Made by a program: the position numbers and the translations under genes. This document shows, piece after piece, positions 8,932 to 18,013 of a DNA stretch of 64,000 bases. Under the pieces are notes generated by a model, which saw only the letters and a list, made by a program, of their open reading frames with translations, made no database searches and was not told the origin of the DNA. Each line of letters begins with the position of its first letter. Within the stretch, counting starts at the first letter, position 1. The stretch covers positions 1,364,001-1,428,000 of the forward strand of contig NZ_JACCBN010000001.1 of NCBI RefSeq assembly GCF_013409505.1, given 5' to 3'. This DNA comes from Actinomycetospora corticicola (lineage in GTDB: Bacteria; Actinomycetota; Actinomycetes; Mycobacteriales; Pseudonocardiaceae).

Positions 8932-8951
8932 GGTTTCAGGGTCCTGAAACC
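8932..8951. promoter_or_regulatory. 20-bp palindrome at the marR / DUF2269 junction
   Basis: A perfect inverted repeat, GGTTTCAGG-GT-CCTGAAACC (9-2-9), covers the marR stop codon and lies 12 bases before the DUF2269 start. The 2-base centre makes a DNA operator more likely than an RNA hairpin. It could be a binding site for the MarR protein, giving internal control of the second gene. Confidence 0.5.
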
Positions 8952-9385
8952 TCGACGGCTCGGGCGATCCGGCCGAGCAGCCCGGTGAGCGTGGCGAGTT
9001 CGTCGGCGTCGAGCCCGAGGGCCTCGGGTCGGTCGGCCTCCTCGACGAGGGGCGTGGCGCGCGCGAGGACGTTCCGGCCGGAATCGGTGAGGTGGACCGG
9101 TGCGGGTCGGCCGCGACCGGAGGCCGCGCGCTCGACGTAGCCGGCGCTCTCCAGTCCCGGCAGCAGCTCGCTCATGCTCTGCGGGGTCATGAGGCAACGG
9201 CGGGCGAGCTCGGACGAGGTCGCGCCGGGGGTGTTGTCGAGCTGGACGAGGACGCCGAACTGGGTGGGCGTGAGTCCCACCGGCGCGAGCGTGCGGAACA
9301 GCCGCGGGGCGAGCAGCAGGTGGGTGCGGATCACCGACCAGCTCGGCAGTGCCGCGATCCGCTCGTCGGTCCAGAGGTCGGGCAC
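8936..9385 (-). CDS. MarR-family transcriptional regulator
   Basis: 149 residues with the winged-helix core of the MarR family: LTPTQFGVLVQL, then SSELARRCLMTPQSMSELLPGLESAGYV (helix-turn-helix) and a wing ending in GRPAPVHLTDSGRNVLA. It would act as a dimeric repressor responsive to a small ligand. It is upstream of, and apparently co-transcribed with, the DUF2269 membrane gene, and divergent from the SOS-controlled HNH gene. No ligand-specific residues could be identified. Confidence 0.85.
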   Translation of the reverse strand: MPDLWTDERIAALPSWSVIRTHLLLAPRLFRTLAPVGLTPTQFGVLVQLDNTPGATSSELARRCLMTPQSMSELLPGLESAGYVERAASGRGRPAPVHLTDSGRNVLARATPLVEEADRPEALGLDADELATLTGLLGRIARAVEVSGP

Positions 9386-9468
9386 CCGCGGACCCTAGCC
9401 CGCCGGAGGCGAGGGCCCCGAGTGGCGTGTCCGGCGTATGGCGGCGTCGAAGTTGCTCCGTTCGCCGG

Positions 9469-9497
9469 TTGATCTTCTCGAACTGGTGTTCGATACT
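9469..9497 (+). promoter_or_regulatory. SOS (LexA) box inside a sigma-A-like promoter
   Basis: Bases 9478-9493 read TCGAACTGGTGTTCGA, a perfect match to the actinobacterial LexA consensus TCGAAC-N4-GTTCGA. It lies between a -35 candidate TTGATC (9469-9474) and a -10 candidate GATACT (9492-9497) with 17-base spacing, the ideal place for repression. The following ATG at 9504 is then very close to the transcription start. Confidence 0.85.
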
Positions 9498-9503
9498 GAG
9501 TGC

Positions 9504-11351
9504 ATGGCGATCGACGCGGCGTGGGACCCCTGGGCGGGGCCCGAGCCCGAGCCGCCGTGGGAACCCGAGGACCACGACGAGCCCGTGTTCGTCCCGCTCT
9601 CCGACGAGGAAGCGGCCTGGTGGGAGAGCATCTCCCCGCCCGTCCAGAACGACGGCTGGCACGACGACGAGCCCGCCGAGCCTGTCCTCGGAACGACCGC
9701 GCCGGAACCGGGCTGGGCGGTCCCCGGGGTCACCGACACCGCTACCGATTCGACGGACGGGGTGTCCGCGTCCTCGCAGGCGGTGCTCGACGAGGTCGAC
9801 GCCGCGACCACCGCACACCGGCTGGCCGGGGCCCGGCTGTACCGGGCGGTGACGGCATTACGGGCCAGCGACGTGCTGGCCGAGACGCGCTACCAACGGC
9901 TGCCGCGGTTGTTGGAGGACCACGTCCGGCTCGACCCCAAGACCGTCGCGATGCTCGACCGGCACGCCGAGGCCCTGCACCCGCACCTCACCCCGACCGG
10001 GGCGACCACCCCCGCCCAGCTGCCCGCCACCAGTGCGGCGGTGGATGACGGGGTGATCGACGAGGCGCACGTCGAGATCATCAGCAAGACGATGGACCGG
10101 CTCCGGAAGGTCGACGACCTCGACGAGACGGTCCTCGCCGTGGCTGAGGAGCAGCTCGCCACCCTCGCCGCCACCCACTCGCCGCGAGCGTTGGCGTCGG
10201 CGGCGAAGACGGTCGCCGACCGGCTCGATCCCGACGGTGCGCGCCCGAAGGACGACGACCCGATCGGCAACGAGCTGCACCTGACCAAGCGCCGCAACGG
10301 CGACCTCCACGCCAAATTGGTGCTGCGTGAGCCGGCCGCGGCGGCGTTGTTCGACGACGCCATCCGCGCCGCGACACCCGCTCCGGCGTCGGCGGTGACC
10401 GCCGATCCCGACACCGGGCTCCCACCCGTCGCCGACGATCCAGACGGCGGGCGTCGGGTGGGGGTCGATCCGCGGGTCGAGGCCCGCGACTCCAAGCCCA
10501 ACCGGCAGGCCACCGGACTGCTCGACCTGACCGCCGCGAGCCACCACGCCGGGCTCGACCACAGCGAGGACGAGCAGCACCCCGGCAGCCCCACCGCCTC
10601 CATGCCGCTCCCCGACCTCGACGACCACGGCGACACCACCGCCTGGCCCACCGAACCCGCACCCGACACCGAGGCCGCCCAGGCCGACGAGACCGTCGAC
10701 GACGAGACCGCCAAAGACCCGGCCGTCGACGATGACCCCAGGCAGCCGGACTCACAGGGGCCGGACGATCAGGCCGTCGATGAGCCCGAGGTCGAACCGC
10801 CGCCACAGAAGCCGTGGACCCCGCCGAACTTCGACGCGATGTCACTGCCCGGGCGGGAGCGGGTCACCCTCACCGTCACCCTGGATTACGAGACGTTGCG
10901 CCAACAACCCAGCGACGCCCACCAGGCGCTCGCGCTGCTCGGGGACTCCACCTGGATCCGCCCCGAGACCGCCCGTCGATTGGCCTGCGACGCCGAGATC
11001 ATCCCGGTCGTGCTCGGGTCGAAGGGCGAGGTCCTCGACATCGGCCGCAAGACCCGCGCCGTCCCCGCCGGGATCCTCCGCGCCGTGGTCCACCGCGACC
11101 GGCACTGCGCGTTCCCCGGCTGCCGCCGGCGAGCCCGCACCACCCAGGCCCACCACATCACCCACTGGGCCCACGGCGGCGACACCGCCCTGGACAACCT
11201 GGTCTGCCTCTGCCGGAACCACCACGACCTGGTCCACCACGCCGGATGGGACATCGCGATGATCGACCACCTGCCCTGGTTCACCCCACCGGCCTGGCTC
11301 GACCCCACCCGAACACCGAGACACAACCGCCCCTGGCAGCGGATCGCATGA
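9504..11351 (+). CDS. DUF222/13E12-family HNH endonuclease-like protein, SOS-regulated
   Basis: 615 residues from the ATG just after the LexA box; a start 66 bases upstream is unlikely because it would lie in the promoter. The N-terminal half contains the DUF222 helical region (LYRAVTALRASDVLAETRYQRL onward). The middle, about 310-440, is Asp/Pro/Glu-rich and probably disordered. The C-terminus is an HNH nuclease domain: RHCAFPGC, then AHHITHWAHGG, and LCRNHHDLVHHAGW, with all three motif positions kept. The family (REP13E12 in mycobacteria) is multi-copy and LexA-controlled there; its function is not settled. Here the SOS box is seen directly, so induction by DNA damage is a reasonable prediction. 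Confidence 0.9.
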   Translation: MAIDAAWDPWAGPEPEPPWEPEDHDEPVFVPLSDEEAAWWESISPPVQNDGWHDDEPAEPVLGTTAPEPGWAVPGVTDTATDSTDGVSASSQAVLDEVDAATTAHRLAGARLYRAVTALRASDVLAETRYQRLPRLLEDHVRLDPKTVAMLDRHAEALHPHLTPTGATTPAQLPATSAAVDDGVIDEAHVEIISKTMDRLRKVDDLDETVLAVAEEQLATLAATHSPRALASAAKTVADRLDPDGARPKDDDPIGNELHLTKRRNGDLHAKLVLREPAAAALFDDAIRAATPAPASAVTADPDTGLPPVADDPDGGRRVGVDPRVEARDSKPNRQATGLLDLTAASHHAGLDHSEDEQHPGSPTASMPLPDLDDHGDTTAWPTEPAPDTEAAQADETVDDETAKDPAVDDDPRQPDSQGPDDQAVDEPEVEPPPQKPWTPPNFDAMSLPGRERVTLTVTLDYETLRQQPSDAHQALALLGDSTWIRPETARRLACDAEIIPVVLGSKGEVLDIGRKTRAVPAGILRAVVHRDRHCAFPGCRRRARTTQAHHITHWAHGGDTALDNLVCLCRNHHDLVHHAGWDIAMIDHLPWFTPPAWLDPTRTPRHNRPWQRIA

Positions 11352-11361
11352 GCGCGTCCGA

Positions 11362-12141
11362 TCACCGAGGACGGGGCTCCGCGAGAACGGTGGCCCAGAC
11401 GTGTGTCATCGAGCGGACGTCGCCGGAGAGGGACGGGCGCAGTCCCGTGGCCGGGCCGCCGGCGAGCTCCGCGTCGAGCTGGCGCCGGATCTCCTCCCGG
11501 TCGACCTCGGGGGTGCGGCTGCGCTCCATCCAGTCCTCGACGTCGAGCGGGTTGTCGCGCCGATCGGTGGAGACGGGTGTGGCGCCCGCGTCGGTGAGCA
11601 GCCCGTGGATCTCGTCGGTGCTCAGTGTCCGGCCGTGGCTGGGATCCCGGAGCCGCTCGAGGTGGGTGTTGCGGTCGATCAGATCCGGGTCGGCGTCGTC
11701 GAGGACGAGGTCGGTGATGCCGACCCGACCGTCGGGCCGGACGACGCGGACCATCTCGCGCACGACCGCGGCCGGGTCGGCCACCTGGTGGAGGGTGAGC
11801 CGGCAGACCACCAGGTCGAACTGGGCGTCGAGCCAGGGGAGGGCCGTGGCGTCGCCCACCGCGAAGGAGATGTTGCGCAGGTCGGCGTCGCGGGCGATGC
11901 GGTCGCCGTGGGCGAGCATCTCCGGGGTGAGGTCGAGTGCACTCACGTGGGCGAGTCGCGGTGCGAGGGCACGGCCGAGGTGCCCCGCCCCGCAGGCCAC
12001 GTCCAGGGCCTGCTCGCCGGGCTCCGGTGCGAGCAGGTCGACGATCCAGTCGAGGTTGCTCGCGAACACGCCGGTGTCGGTGAAGGTCGGGGCCTGGAGC
12101 CGGAACTGCTCCCGGATCCTCGCGTTGTGCTCGTCGCTCAC
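11362..12141 (-). CDS. class I SAM-dependent methyltransferase (UbiE-like)
   Basis: 259 residues. Motif I is ALDVACGAGHLG (about 48-59), followed by the acidic residue in VSALDLTPEML and motif II region WLDAQFDLVVCRLTLHQV. The C-terminal part (IDRNTHLERLRDPSHGRTLSTDEI) is typical of UbiE/COQ5-like proteins of actinobacteria. Substrate unknown. It converges with the HNH gene and lies seven bases downstream of the flavocytochrome gene on the same strand, so the two probably form an operon. Confidence 0.85.
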   Translation of the reverse strand: MSDEHNARIREQFRLQAPTFTDTGVFASNLDWIVDLLAPEPGEQALDVACGAGHLGRALAPRLAHVSALDLTPEMLAHGDRIARDADLRNISFAVGDATALPWLDAQFDLVVCRLTLHQVADPAAVVREMVRVVRPDGRVGITDLVLDDADPDLIDRNTHLERLRDPSHGRTLSTDEIHGLLTDAGATPVSTDRRDNPLDVEDWMERSRTPEVDREEIRRQLDAELAGGPATGLRPSLSGDVRSMTHVWATVLAEPRPR

Positions 12142-12148
12142 GTCGCGA

Positions 12149-13462
12149 TCATCGCGCGGACTCCCGACGGCGGGTGCCCTGCACCGGGATCGCGCCCGAC
12201 CAGCCGAACTGCTCGCTGTGGATCCGCTCGGCCGGGACCCCGAGCTGTTCGATCGCCGCGAGCGAGCCGGTGAGCAGCGACGGCGAGCCGCACACGAACC
12301 AGTCGAGGTGGCGGCGGCCGCGGCCCGGGACGACGTCGTCGAGCAGTCCGGCGTCGACCCGCCGTCCGGAGGTCCGGGTGATCCGCAGGTCGAGACGTCG
12401 GGCGAGCGAGGCGAGCTCGGGCTCGAAGAGCGGTTCGTCGGGGCGCTGGGCGACGACCATGTGCACCGGACGCGGGTCGTCGGAGTCCGCGAGGGTGCGC
12501 AGCATCGACATCATGGGCGTGATGCCGACGCCCCCGGCGACGAGCACGAGCCCGGGCGCCTCCGGGGCGGCGCTGAAGGAGCCGTGCGGGCCGTCGAGCC
12601 AGACCCGCGAGCCCGGCGGGAGCGACGCCAACGTGGTCGAGAAGTCCCCGCTGCCGCGGACGGTGAGCTCGAGGCGACCCGTGACCTGCGCGGACGAGGC
12701 GATGGTGAAGGGGTGCTCCTCGCTGCCCAGCACCGAGCGGCGCAGTCGGAGCCACACGAACTGGCCCGCGTGGAAGCGCATGCCGCGGTGCAGGTGCACC
12801 GGGGCGAGCACGAGCGTCGCCGTCGACGGACCCTCCGGGCGCACGCCGTAGACGACGTAGGCGCCGTCGCGGGAGAACAGCGGCCGCCACACCCACCGCA
12901 GGAACAGCACGGCGAGGAACCCGAGGGTCAACGCGGAGAGGACGACCCGCAGCACCGGGTCCTCCAGCAGGTGGCCGAGCCAGAACACGTGCAGCCCGGC
13001 CAGCACGATCGCAGCGGCCGCTAGCAGCACGTGCGCCCGCGCCCACACCTCGTACCGGCGCCCGGAGCGCCGACCCCAGGCCGCGACGAGGCCCACCGAC
13101 AGCATCGCCGCCGTCGCCCACCAGCCCCATTGGATCGACAGCGAGGCCGTGAACGGGTTCCACAGCTTCGGCGAGCGCACCACGGCCACCGCGAGGTGCA
13201 CCAGGACCGCGGCGATCGCCACGATCCCGAGCCACCGGTGGGTGCCGATGATGCGGTCGATCCCGAAGGTCCGCGTGAGGGTGCGCAGCCGGGCGGGGGC
13301 GACGATCGTGAGCGCCAGGGTCACGAGTGCCACGACGCCGACCGCCGTCAGGACCACCGAGAGCGGCCGACCGTCCGCGCGCCAGACCGTCAGCACCACC
13401 GGCCCCAGCAGCAGCACCGCTGCCACCGTCGTCCAGAGCGTCCGTCGTCTCGCGAGATACAC
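12149..13462 (-). CDS. ferric-reductase-like transmembrane flavocytochrome with FAD/NAD(P) domain
   Basis: About 437 residues from a GTG (VYLARRRTLW); frame continues upstream but without protein-like sequence. The N-terminal half has six hydrophobic helices with paired histidines (HRWLGIVAIAAVLVHLAV; RAHVLLAAAAIVLAGLHVFW) suited to bind two haems, as in the ferric reductase-like domain. Then follow an FAD-binding stretch (GMRFHAGQFVWLRL; HPFTIAS) and an NAD(P) domain (VAGGVGITPMMSMLRTLA; WFVCGSP). The protein would move electrons from cytosolic NAD(P)H through FAD and haems across the membrane to ferric iron, copper or oxygen. The acceptor is not evident. Confidence 0.88.
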   Translation of the reverse strand: MYLARRRTLWTTVAAVLLLGPVVLTVWRADGRPLSVVLTAVGVVALVTLALTIVAPARLRTLTRTFGIDRIIGTHRWLGIVAIAAVLVHLAVAVVRSPKLWNPFTASLSIQWGWWATAAMLSVGLVAAWGRRSGRRYEVWARAHVLLAAAAIVLAGLHVFWLGHLLEDPVLRVVLSALTLGFLAVLFLRWVWRPLFSRDGAYVVYGVRPEGPSTATLVLAPVHLHRGMRFHAGQFVWLRLRRSVLGSEEHPFTIASSAQVTGRLELTVRGSGDFSTTLASLPPGSRVWLDGPHGSFSAAPEAPGLVLVAGGVGITPMMSMLRTLADSDDPRPVHMVVAQRPDEPLFEPELASLARRLDLRITRTSGRRVDAGLLDDVVPGRGRRHLDWFVCGSPSLLTGSLAAIEQLGVPAERIHSEQFGWSGAIPVQGTRRRESAR

Positions 13463-13559
13463 GGGGCGCGACGGTAGGGAGGCGCACGGTGACGACCCCC
13501 CGAACCTGAGAGCGCCGACGATCAGTGGTGCCGTGGGCGCGACGAGAGGCGGGAGCGAC

Positions 13560-14504
13560 TCAGAGAGCCGTCCGCAGCCGGTAGGTGCGGGTGATCTGCT
13601 GCGGGCTGTCGTTGTCATCGCTGACCAGGAGCAGGTCGAGGGCGCCGTCCGGATCGCGTCCCGTGATGGTCATGCCCTCGATGTTGTCGAGCAGCGGGTT
13701 GTGCTGCGGCTGCTTCGCCGTGGCGCCCAGCGAGGGACAGGCGCCGAGGTCCGCGAGCACGGTCACGGCCGCGGGGCTCGTCCGCGGGTCGACCAGCAGG
13801 AGGTGCACGGTGTTGCCCGTGGCCTTCTCGTAGCCGCGTTCGAGGGCGAGCAGGCGACCGTCGCCCACCGCGACCAGCTCCGAGACGCCGAGGTCGGCGG
13901 GCAGCGGCATCGGGATCTCGGTCCCCGGGACGTCGTTCCGCCAGGTGAGCAGGCGCGTGTCGGCCTCGCCGGTCAGCGGCTTCTCCAGCGACGCGACCAG
14001 CGTGCCGTCGGGTTGCCGGGCCAGCCCCTCGAACGTCGCGTTGTCCTGCGTCCGCCCCGCGATGTCCGCCGGGATCGGGAGCGCGCCGATCAGCCGACCG
14101 TCGGGGGAGTAGCGGAGCACCTGCGGCCCGGACTCGTCGCCGATCAGCAGCGTGCCGTCCGGATCGATCACCAGGGACTCGGAGTCGAGCGGCTTCCCGG
14201 CGGGGTCCGCGAGGACCACCGAGCTGAGCGGCCGGGTGGCCGACGCGTCGAGGGTGAACAGCACCGAGCGGTCGGACAGGGCGTAGAGCGTCCCGTCGGA
14301 CCGGGCGGCGAGCGCGGACAGGTTGCCGACGGTCTGCCCCTCGAACGTCTGTCCCTCGAGCGCGTCGGAGTACGACTCGATGGTCGTGCTCGGGGAGCAC
14401 GGTCCCGGCCCGCTCCCGTTCCCGTCGGCGGGTTGTGCCGGCCGGGGTGTCGCACATCCGGCCAGGGCGACGGCGGCGACGGCGGTGAGCAGGAGGCGGC
14501 GCAC
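13560..14504 (-). CDS. lipoprotein with phytase-like / esterase-like beta-propeller domain
   Basis: 314 residues from a GTG giving VRRLLLTAVAAVALAGC, a short lipoprotein signal with lipobox LAGC, so it is exported and anchored to the outer face of the membrane. The mature part has repeated propeller-blade phrases (LSALAARSDGTLYALSD; PDGTLLIGDESG; GDGRLLALERGY) and an ending NIEGMTITG ... LLLVSDDND, which match the 'esterase-like activity of phytase' family. A hydrolase acting on phosphate esters or a structural sensor role are both possible; metal-binding acidic residues cannot be assigned by eye. An open extension to 14576 lacks a signal peptide and was not used. Confidence 0.78.
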   Translation of the reverse strand: MRRLLLTAVAAVALAGCATPRPAQPADGNGSGPGPCSPSTTIESYSDALEGQTFEGQTVGNLSALAARSDGTLYALSDRSVLFTLDASATRPLSSVVLADPAGKPLDSESLVIDPDGTLLIGDESGPQVLRYSPDGRLIGALPIPADIAGRTQDNATFEGLARQPDGTLVASLEKPLTGEADTRLLTWRNDVPGTEIPMPLPADLGVSELVAVGDGRLLALERGYEKATGNTVHLLLVDPRTSPAAVTVLADLGACPSLGATAKQPQHNPLLDNIEGMTITGRDPDGALDLLLVSDDNDSPQQITRTYRLRTAL

Positions 14505-14636
14505 GGCGGAAGCGTGCCCGACCCGGGTGGCGCGCCGGTGAACACGGTGAGCAGCGGGACGACGAACGGACGGCACGACGGTCGCCCGGGGCGCGCGTCA
14601 CGTGTGACCGACCGCCCGGCGGGCGACCCGAGCGCC

Positions 14637-15503
14637 ATGAGCATGACGGTGGCGGTACTGGGGACGGGACTGATGGGCTCCGGCATGGCGCGGAGCCTGC
14701 TGCGCGAGGGCCACACGGTCCGCGCGTGGAACCGGACCCGCGACAAGGCCGACCCCCTCGCCGACGACGGCGCCACGGTGGTCGACACCGCGGCCGAGGC
14801 GGTCGACGGCGCCGACGCGGTGATCACGATGCTGTTCGACGCGGACGCCGTGGCGGCCACGATGAGCGACGCGCTGCCGCACTTCGGCGGGGACACGGTG
14901 TGGGTCCAGACCTCCACGGTCGGCGTCGACGGGATCGAGAAGCTGGCGCGCCAGGCGTCCGACGCGGGGGTCGCCTTCCTCGACGCCCCCGTCGTCGGGA
15001 CGAAGGGGCCGGCGGAGCAGGGGAACCTCGTGGTCCTCGCCTCGGGGGAGAAGGACCTCGTCGAGCGGGTGCAGCCGGCGCTCGACGCCATCGGCCAGAA
15101 GACGGTGCACGCCGGTGACGTCGGCACGGGCAGCCGGCTGAAGCTCGTGGTGAACGCCTGGCTGTCGACGGTGGTGGGTGGCGTCGCGCAGTCGATCGCG
15201 CTGGCCGGCGACCTCGGCCTCGACCCGCAGCTCTTCCTCGACACCATCGACGGGCAGGCGCTCGACAGCCCGTACGCGCAGCTCAAGGGCAAGGGCATGG
15301 TCGAGGGCGACTTCGAGCCGTCGTTCGCGGTCGACGGGGTCCTCAAGGACACCCACCTGATCCTCGACGCCGCGCACTCGTCCGGGACCTTCACCGGGCT
15401 CCTCGCGATGCTCGCCGACCGGCTCTCCACCGCCGACCGCGCCGGCCACGGGGCGGAGGACACCGCCGCGGTGGTGCACGCCTACCGGGCGCACCGCGAC
15501 TAG
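14637..15503 (+). CDS. NAD(P)-dependent 3-hydroxyisobutyrate-dehydrogenase-family oxidoreductase
   Basis: 288 residues. Rossmann motif VAVLGTGLMGSGMA at residues 4-17, the substrate-site phrase FLDAPVVGTKGPAEQGNLVVLASG (the family DxPVSGGxxxAxxGxL site), and the catalytic lysine in GSRLKLVVNAWL. The family oxidises beta-hydroxy acids or reduces succinic semialdehyde-type substrates. The typical SGG is changed to VGT in the substrate loop, so the substrate is likely not 3-hydroxyisobutyrate itself. The second ATG six bases downstream is an alternative start. The gene ends head-on with the FUSC gene, sharing CTAG. Confidence 0.88.
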   Translation: MSMTVAVLGTGLMGSGMARSLLREGHTVRAWNRTRDKADPLADDGATVVDTAAEAVDGADAVITMLFDADAVAATMSDALPHFGGDTVWVQTSTVGVDGIEKLARQASDAGVAFLDAPVVGTKGPAEQGNLVVLASGEKDLVERVQPALDAIGQKTVHAGDVGTGSRLKLVVNAWLSTVVGGVAQSIALAGDLGLDPQLFLDTIDGQALDSPYAQLKGKGMVEGDFEPSFAVDGVLKDTHLILDAAHSSGTFTGLLAMLADRLSTADRAGHGAEDTAAVVHAYRAHRD

Positions 15504-17197
15504 ACCAGCCGGTCCCGCACCGTCCGCACCTCGCCCGCCAGCGCCACCAGCACCCCGTCGTCGGGTCCGGGCTCGGCGGTGCCCTCGAGCACCGCGAGCG
15601 ACCGTCCGACGGCGGGGTGCTCGTGGTCGGGGTCGAGCAGGGACGCCGTCGCGAGGACGCGGAGGTCGACGAGGCCTTCGCGGAAGCGGTCGAGATCGGC
15701 CTGCTGATCGGTGGTGAGCCGGTCGTGGTCGGGGGTGAGGTCGGCGGTGGCCCGCAGGGCCCTCCGCTGCGCGGCGACCACGTCGCCCCGGGGCCCGCCG
15801 AGGGACCGCACCGCGGCCACCGTCGCCGACACCGCCTCCTCGACCCGCGCCCGCAAGACCGGCGGCCGGACCCCGGGCACCACCGCGAAGCCGACCACCA
15901 CCGCGATCACCAGCGCGCCCGCCGTCAGCAGCACGTACTCCACGAGTGTCCCGACCGGGTCGAGGTGGCGCAGCGAGGAGTTCATCGCGACGCTCATGCA
16001 CACCATCGCCGCGCTCCCCAGCGCCGGCCGCGTGGTGATCGTCGACAGCCCGATCACCAAGGCCACGCCCGCGATCGGGGCGTAGGCGGCGGACGGCACC
16101 AGCAGGATCACGACGATCACCACCGCCGAGCCCGCGGCTAGCCCGACCACCCGTGGCCAGGCCTTCCCGAGGGTGTCGCGCCAGCTCGCCTGCAGCACGC
16201 CGAACGTCGTCATGAGCAGCGTCGGGAGCAGCGGATCGCCGGGGCGCAGCCGCATCGAGAGCAGCAGCGCGGCCAGGACGCCGAGCCCCGTGCGCAGCGC
16301 GTGCCGCACCTGCGCGGTCCGCAACCACCCGCTCAGCGGCACCGAGCGGAGGTCCCGCCGGGCCTCGGCGGGGACCGACACCGGCGCGTCGTCCCGCTCA
16401 CCGGCCGCCCGGTCGATCGCGTCCAGCGCGGCGTGCGCCGCGTCGAGGGGCCTGTTCCCGACGTCGGGTGTGGTCGCCCGGGGCGGATCGCTGCGCTTCG
16501 CCCGCACCCGGTCGGCCACCTCGTGCGCGCGGGCGCGGAGGTCGTCGAGGGCCGGGTCCTCGGCGTCGGACCGTCGGGCCAGCGCCTCGGCCGAGCGGCG
16601 GGCGAGCCGGAAGCGCCCGGCCTCCTGCAGCACCGTCCCGAGCCACCGGCGACGCCCGTCGGCGTGCCACAGCGAGACCGACCCGGAGACGTCGCCGTCC
16701 CCGTCGAGCAGGTCGGCCACGGCCGCCCGGGTCGGCTTCGACGGGTCGGCGATGCCGAACGCGAGCCGGAGCACGAGGGCCACGACGACGCCGGCCGCCG
16801 CGGCGAGCACGAACTGCCGCGAGCTCGCGGGGGAGAGCAGCGGGATGCCGTAGGCGAACAGCGTGACCATGCCGAGCCCGAGCGCCGTCGTGGAGTACCG
16901 CGACCCGCGCAGCGGCAGCAGCGCGCCCGCCGTCACGATCACCACGATCAGGGCGAACGCGGCGGGGCGGGACAGGTCGGCGAGCAGGCGGGGCCCGACC
17001 GCCGCGCCGAACAGGACCGGGGCGAGGACGGCGAGCCGGCGCAGGTCCGGCCACAGCGGGCCGCCGAGCGACGTGATGAGCCCGAACAGCGCGACGAACG
17101 CCCCGACGACGGCAGCGGGACCGGCGCCGAGCAGCGTCCCGACCACGAACGCCGGCACCGCGACGATCACGAGCAGAGGGAGCAGGCCGCCCTTCAC
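15500..17197 (-). CDS. FUSC-family (fusaric-acid-resistance-like) membrane protein
   Basis: 565 residues from a GTG that overlaps the upstream stop codon (GTGA), which fixes the start. Two sets of hydrophobic helices (about 5-130 and 320-450) flank and follow a soluble Arg/Asp-rich region, the layout of FUSC/aromatic-acid-exporter-like proteins; the second set has LLSMRLRPGDPLLPTLLMTTFGVLQASWRDTLGKAWPRVVGL, typical of the family core. These proteins are thought to export aromatic acids or similar compounds. It is the last gene of the leftward oxidoreductase-ECF41-unknown-FUSC operon, so it may act in the same stress response. Confidence 0.83.
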   Translation of the reverse strand: MKGGLLPLLVIVAVPAFVVGTLLGAGPAAVVGAFVALFGLITSLGGPLWPDLRRLAVLAPVLFGAAVGPRLLADLSRPAAFALIVVIVTAGALLPLRGSRYSTTALGLGMVTLFAYGIPLLSPASSRQFVLAAAAGVVVALVLRLAFGIADPSKPTRAAVADLLDGDGDVSGSVSLWHADGRRRWLGTVLQEAGRFRLARRSAEALARRSDAEDPALDDLRARAHEVADRVRAKRSDPPRATTPDVGNRPLDAAHAALDAIDRAAGERDDAPVSVPAEARRDLRSVPLSGWLRTAQVRHALRTGLGVLAALLLSMRLRPGDPLLPTLLMTTFGVLQASWRDTLGKAWPRVVGLAAGSAVVIVVILLVPSAAYAPIAGVALVIGLSTITTRPALGSAAMVCMSVAMNSSLRHLDPVGTLVEYVLLTAGALVIAVVVGFAVVPGVRPPVLRARVEEAVSATVAAVRSLGGPRGDVVAAQRRALRATADLTPDHDRLTTDQQADLDRFREGLVDLRVLATASLLDPDHEHPAVGRSLAVLEGTAEPGPDDGVLVALAGEVRTVRDRLV

Positions 17198-18009
17198 CGG
17201 CCGGGTCCGATCACGGAATCGTGGTGCAGGTGCTGGTCGGCGACGAGGGTCAGGAGGCGGCGCGCGGAGCGCGGGGAATCGACGACGCCGGGCGGGACGG
17301 CGCCCCGGGTCTGCCGGTAGGCCCGCGCCGCGAGGTCCTCGAGCAGGTCGCTCACCGGCCCGTCGGTCGCGAGCCGGAACCCGGTCGCACGGCCGAGGTG
17401 GCGGGTCCCGGTGGAGCCGTAGGTGCGCTCGGCGTACTCGGGGAAGACCCCCGCGAGGAACAGCGCACCGTCGCCGATCCGGCGCCAGACGCCGGGACGG
17501 GCGTCCTCGGGGGTGTCGGCGAGCAGCTCGGCGAGCCGGGGCAGGTCGAGCTCGTCCCACCGGCGGCCGCGGGGCCGCCCGCGCCCGTCGCGGCGCCAGG
17601 CCACGCCCGACGTCAGGCGCGCGTAGGAGGCGAGCAGCTCGGCGAGGAAGAGCCGGTGGGCGGGATCGGCGGCGAAGGCGGCCAGGACGGGGCCGTCGAG
17701 GACCGGGATCCGGGCGCGCGGCCCGGTGCGGTCGAGGACCGAGGTCCGGCCGACGAGCGCGTTCGCCGTCCGGTGCACGGCCGCGGCGAACACGAGGAAC
17801 GGCGAGACGTACCGGAAGCGCTCGCCGGGGTCGTGCGTGGCCGAGAGCACGGCGTCCGCGACCGCGGGCCGGTCGAGCAGGTCGAGGACCAGCTCCGGTC
17901 GGCGGCGCAGCGCGGGGACCTGGTCGGGCCGGTCGTCGGTGAGGGCGAGCAGGTCACGGTCGGTGAGGTGCTCGCCGTAGCGGCCGGCCACCGCCTCGCG
18001 TGAGGTCAT
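17194..18009 (-). CDS. conserved actinobacterial protein of unknown function
   Basis: 271 residues from the ATG at 18009 (MTSREAVAGRYGEHLT), four bases after the sigma-factor stop; a start 21 bases upstream would overlap the sigma gene. Soluble, alpha-helical and Arg/Leu-rich, without signal peptide or membrane helix. Recognisable phrases such as GERFRYVSPFLVFAAAVHRTANAL and ARPGVWRRIGDGALFLAGVFPEYAE occur in uncharacterised actinobacterial proteins, but I know no assigned function. Its stop overlaps the FUSC start by four bases, so the two are translationally coupled. Confidence 0.75.
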   Translation of the reverse strand: MTSREAVAGRYGEHLTDRDLLALTDDRPDQVPALRRRPELVLDLLDRPAVADAVLSATHDPGERFRYVSPFLVFAAAVHRTANALVGRTSVLDRTGPRARIPVLDGPVLAAFAADPAHRLFLAELLASYARLTSGVAWRRDGRGRPRGRRWDELDLPRLAELLADTPEDARPGVWRRIGDGALFLAGVFPEYAERTYGSTGTRHLGRATGFRLATDGPVSDLLEDLAARAYRQTRGAVPPGVVDSPRSARRLLTLVADQHLHHDSVIGPGR

Positions 18010-18013
18010 CCGG

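Noticed and set aside
9504..11351. DUF222/HNH gene as part of a transposable element
   Set aside because: No flanking inverted repeats, target duplications or transposase were seen.
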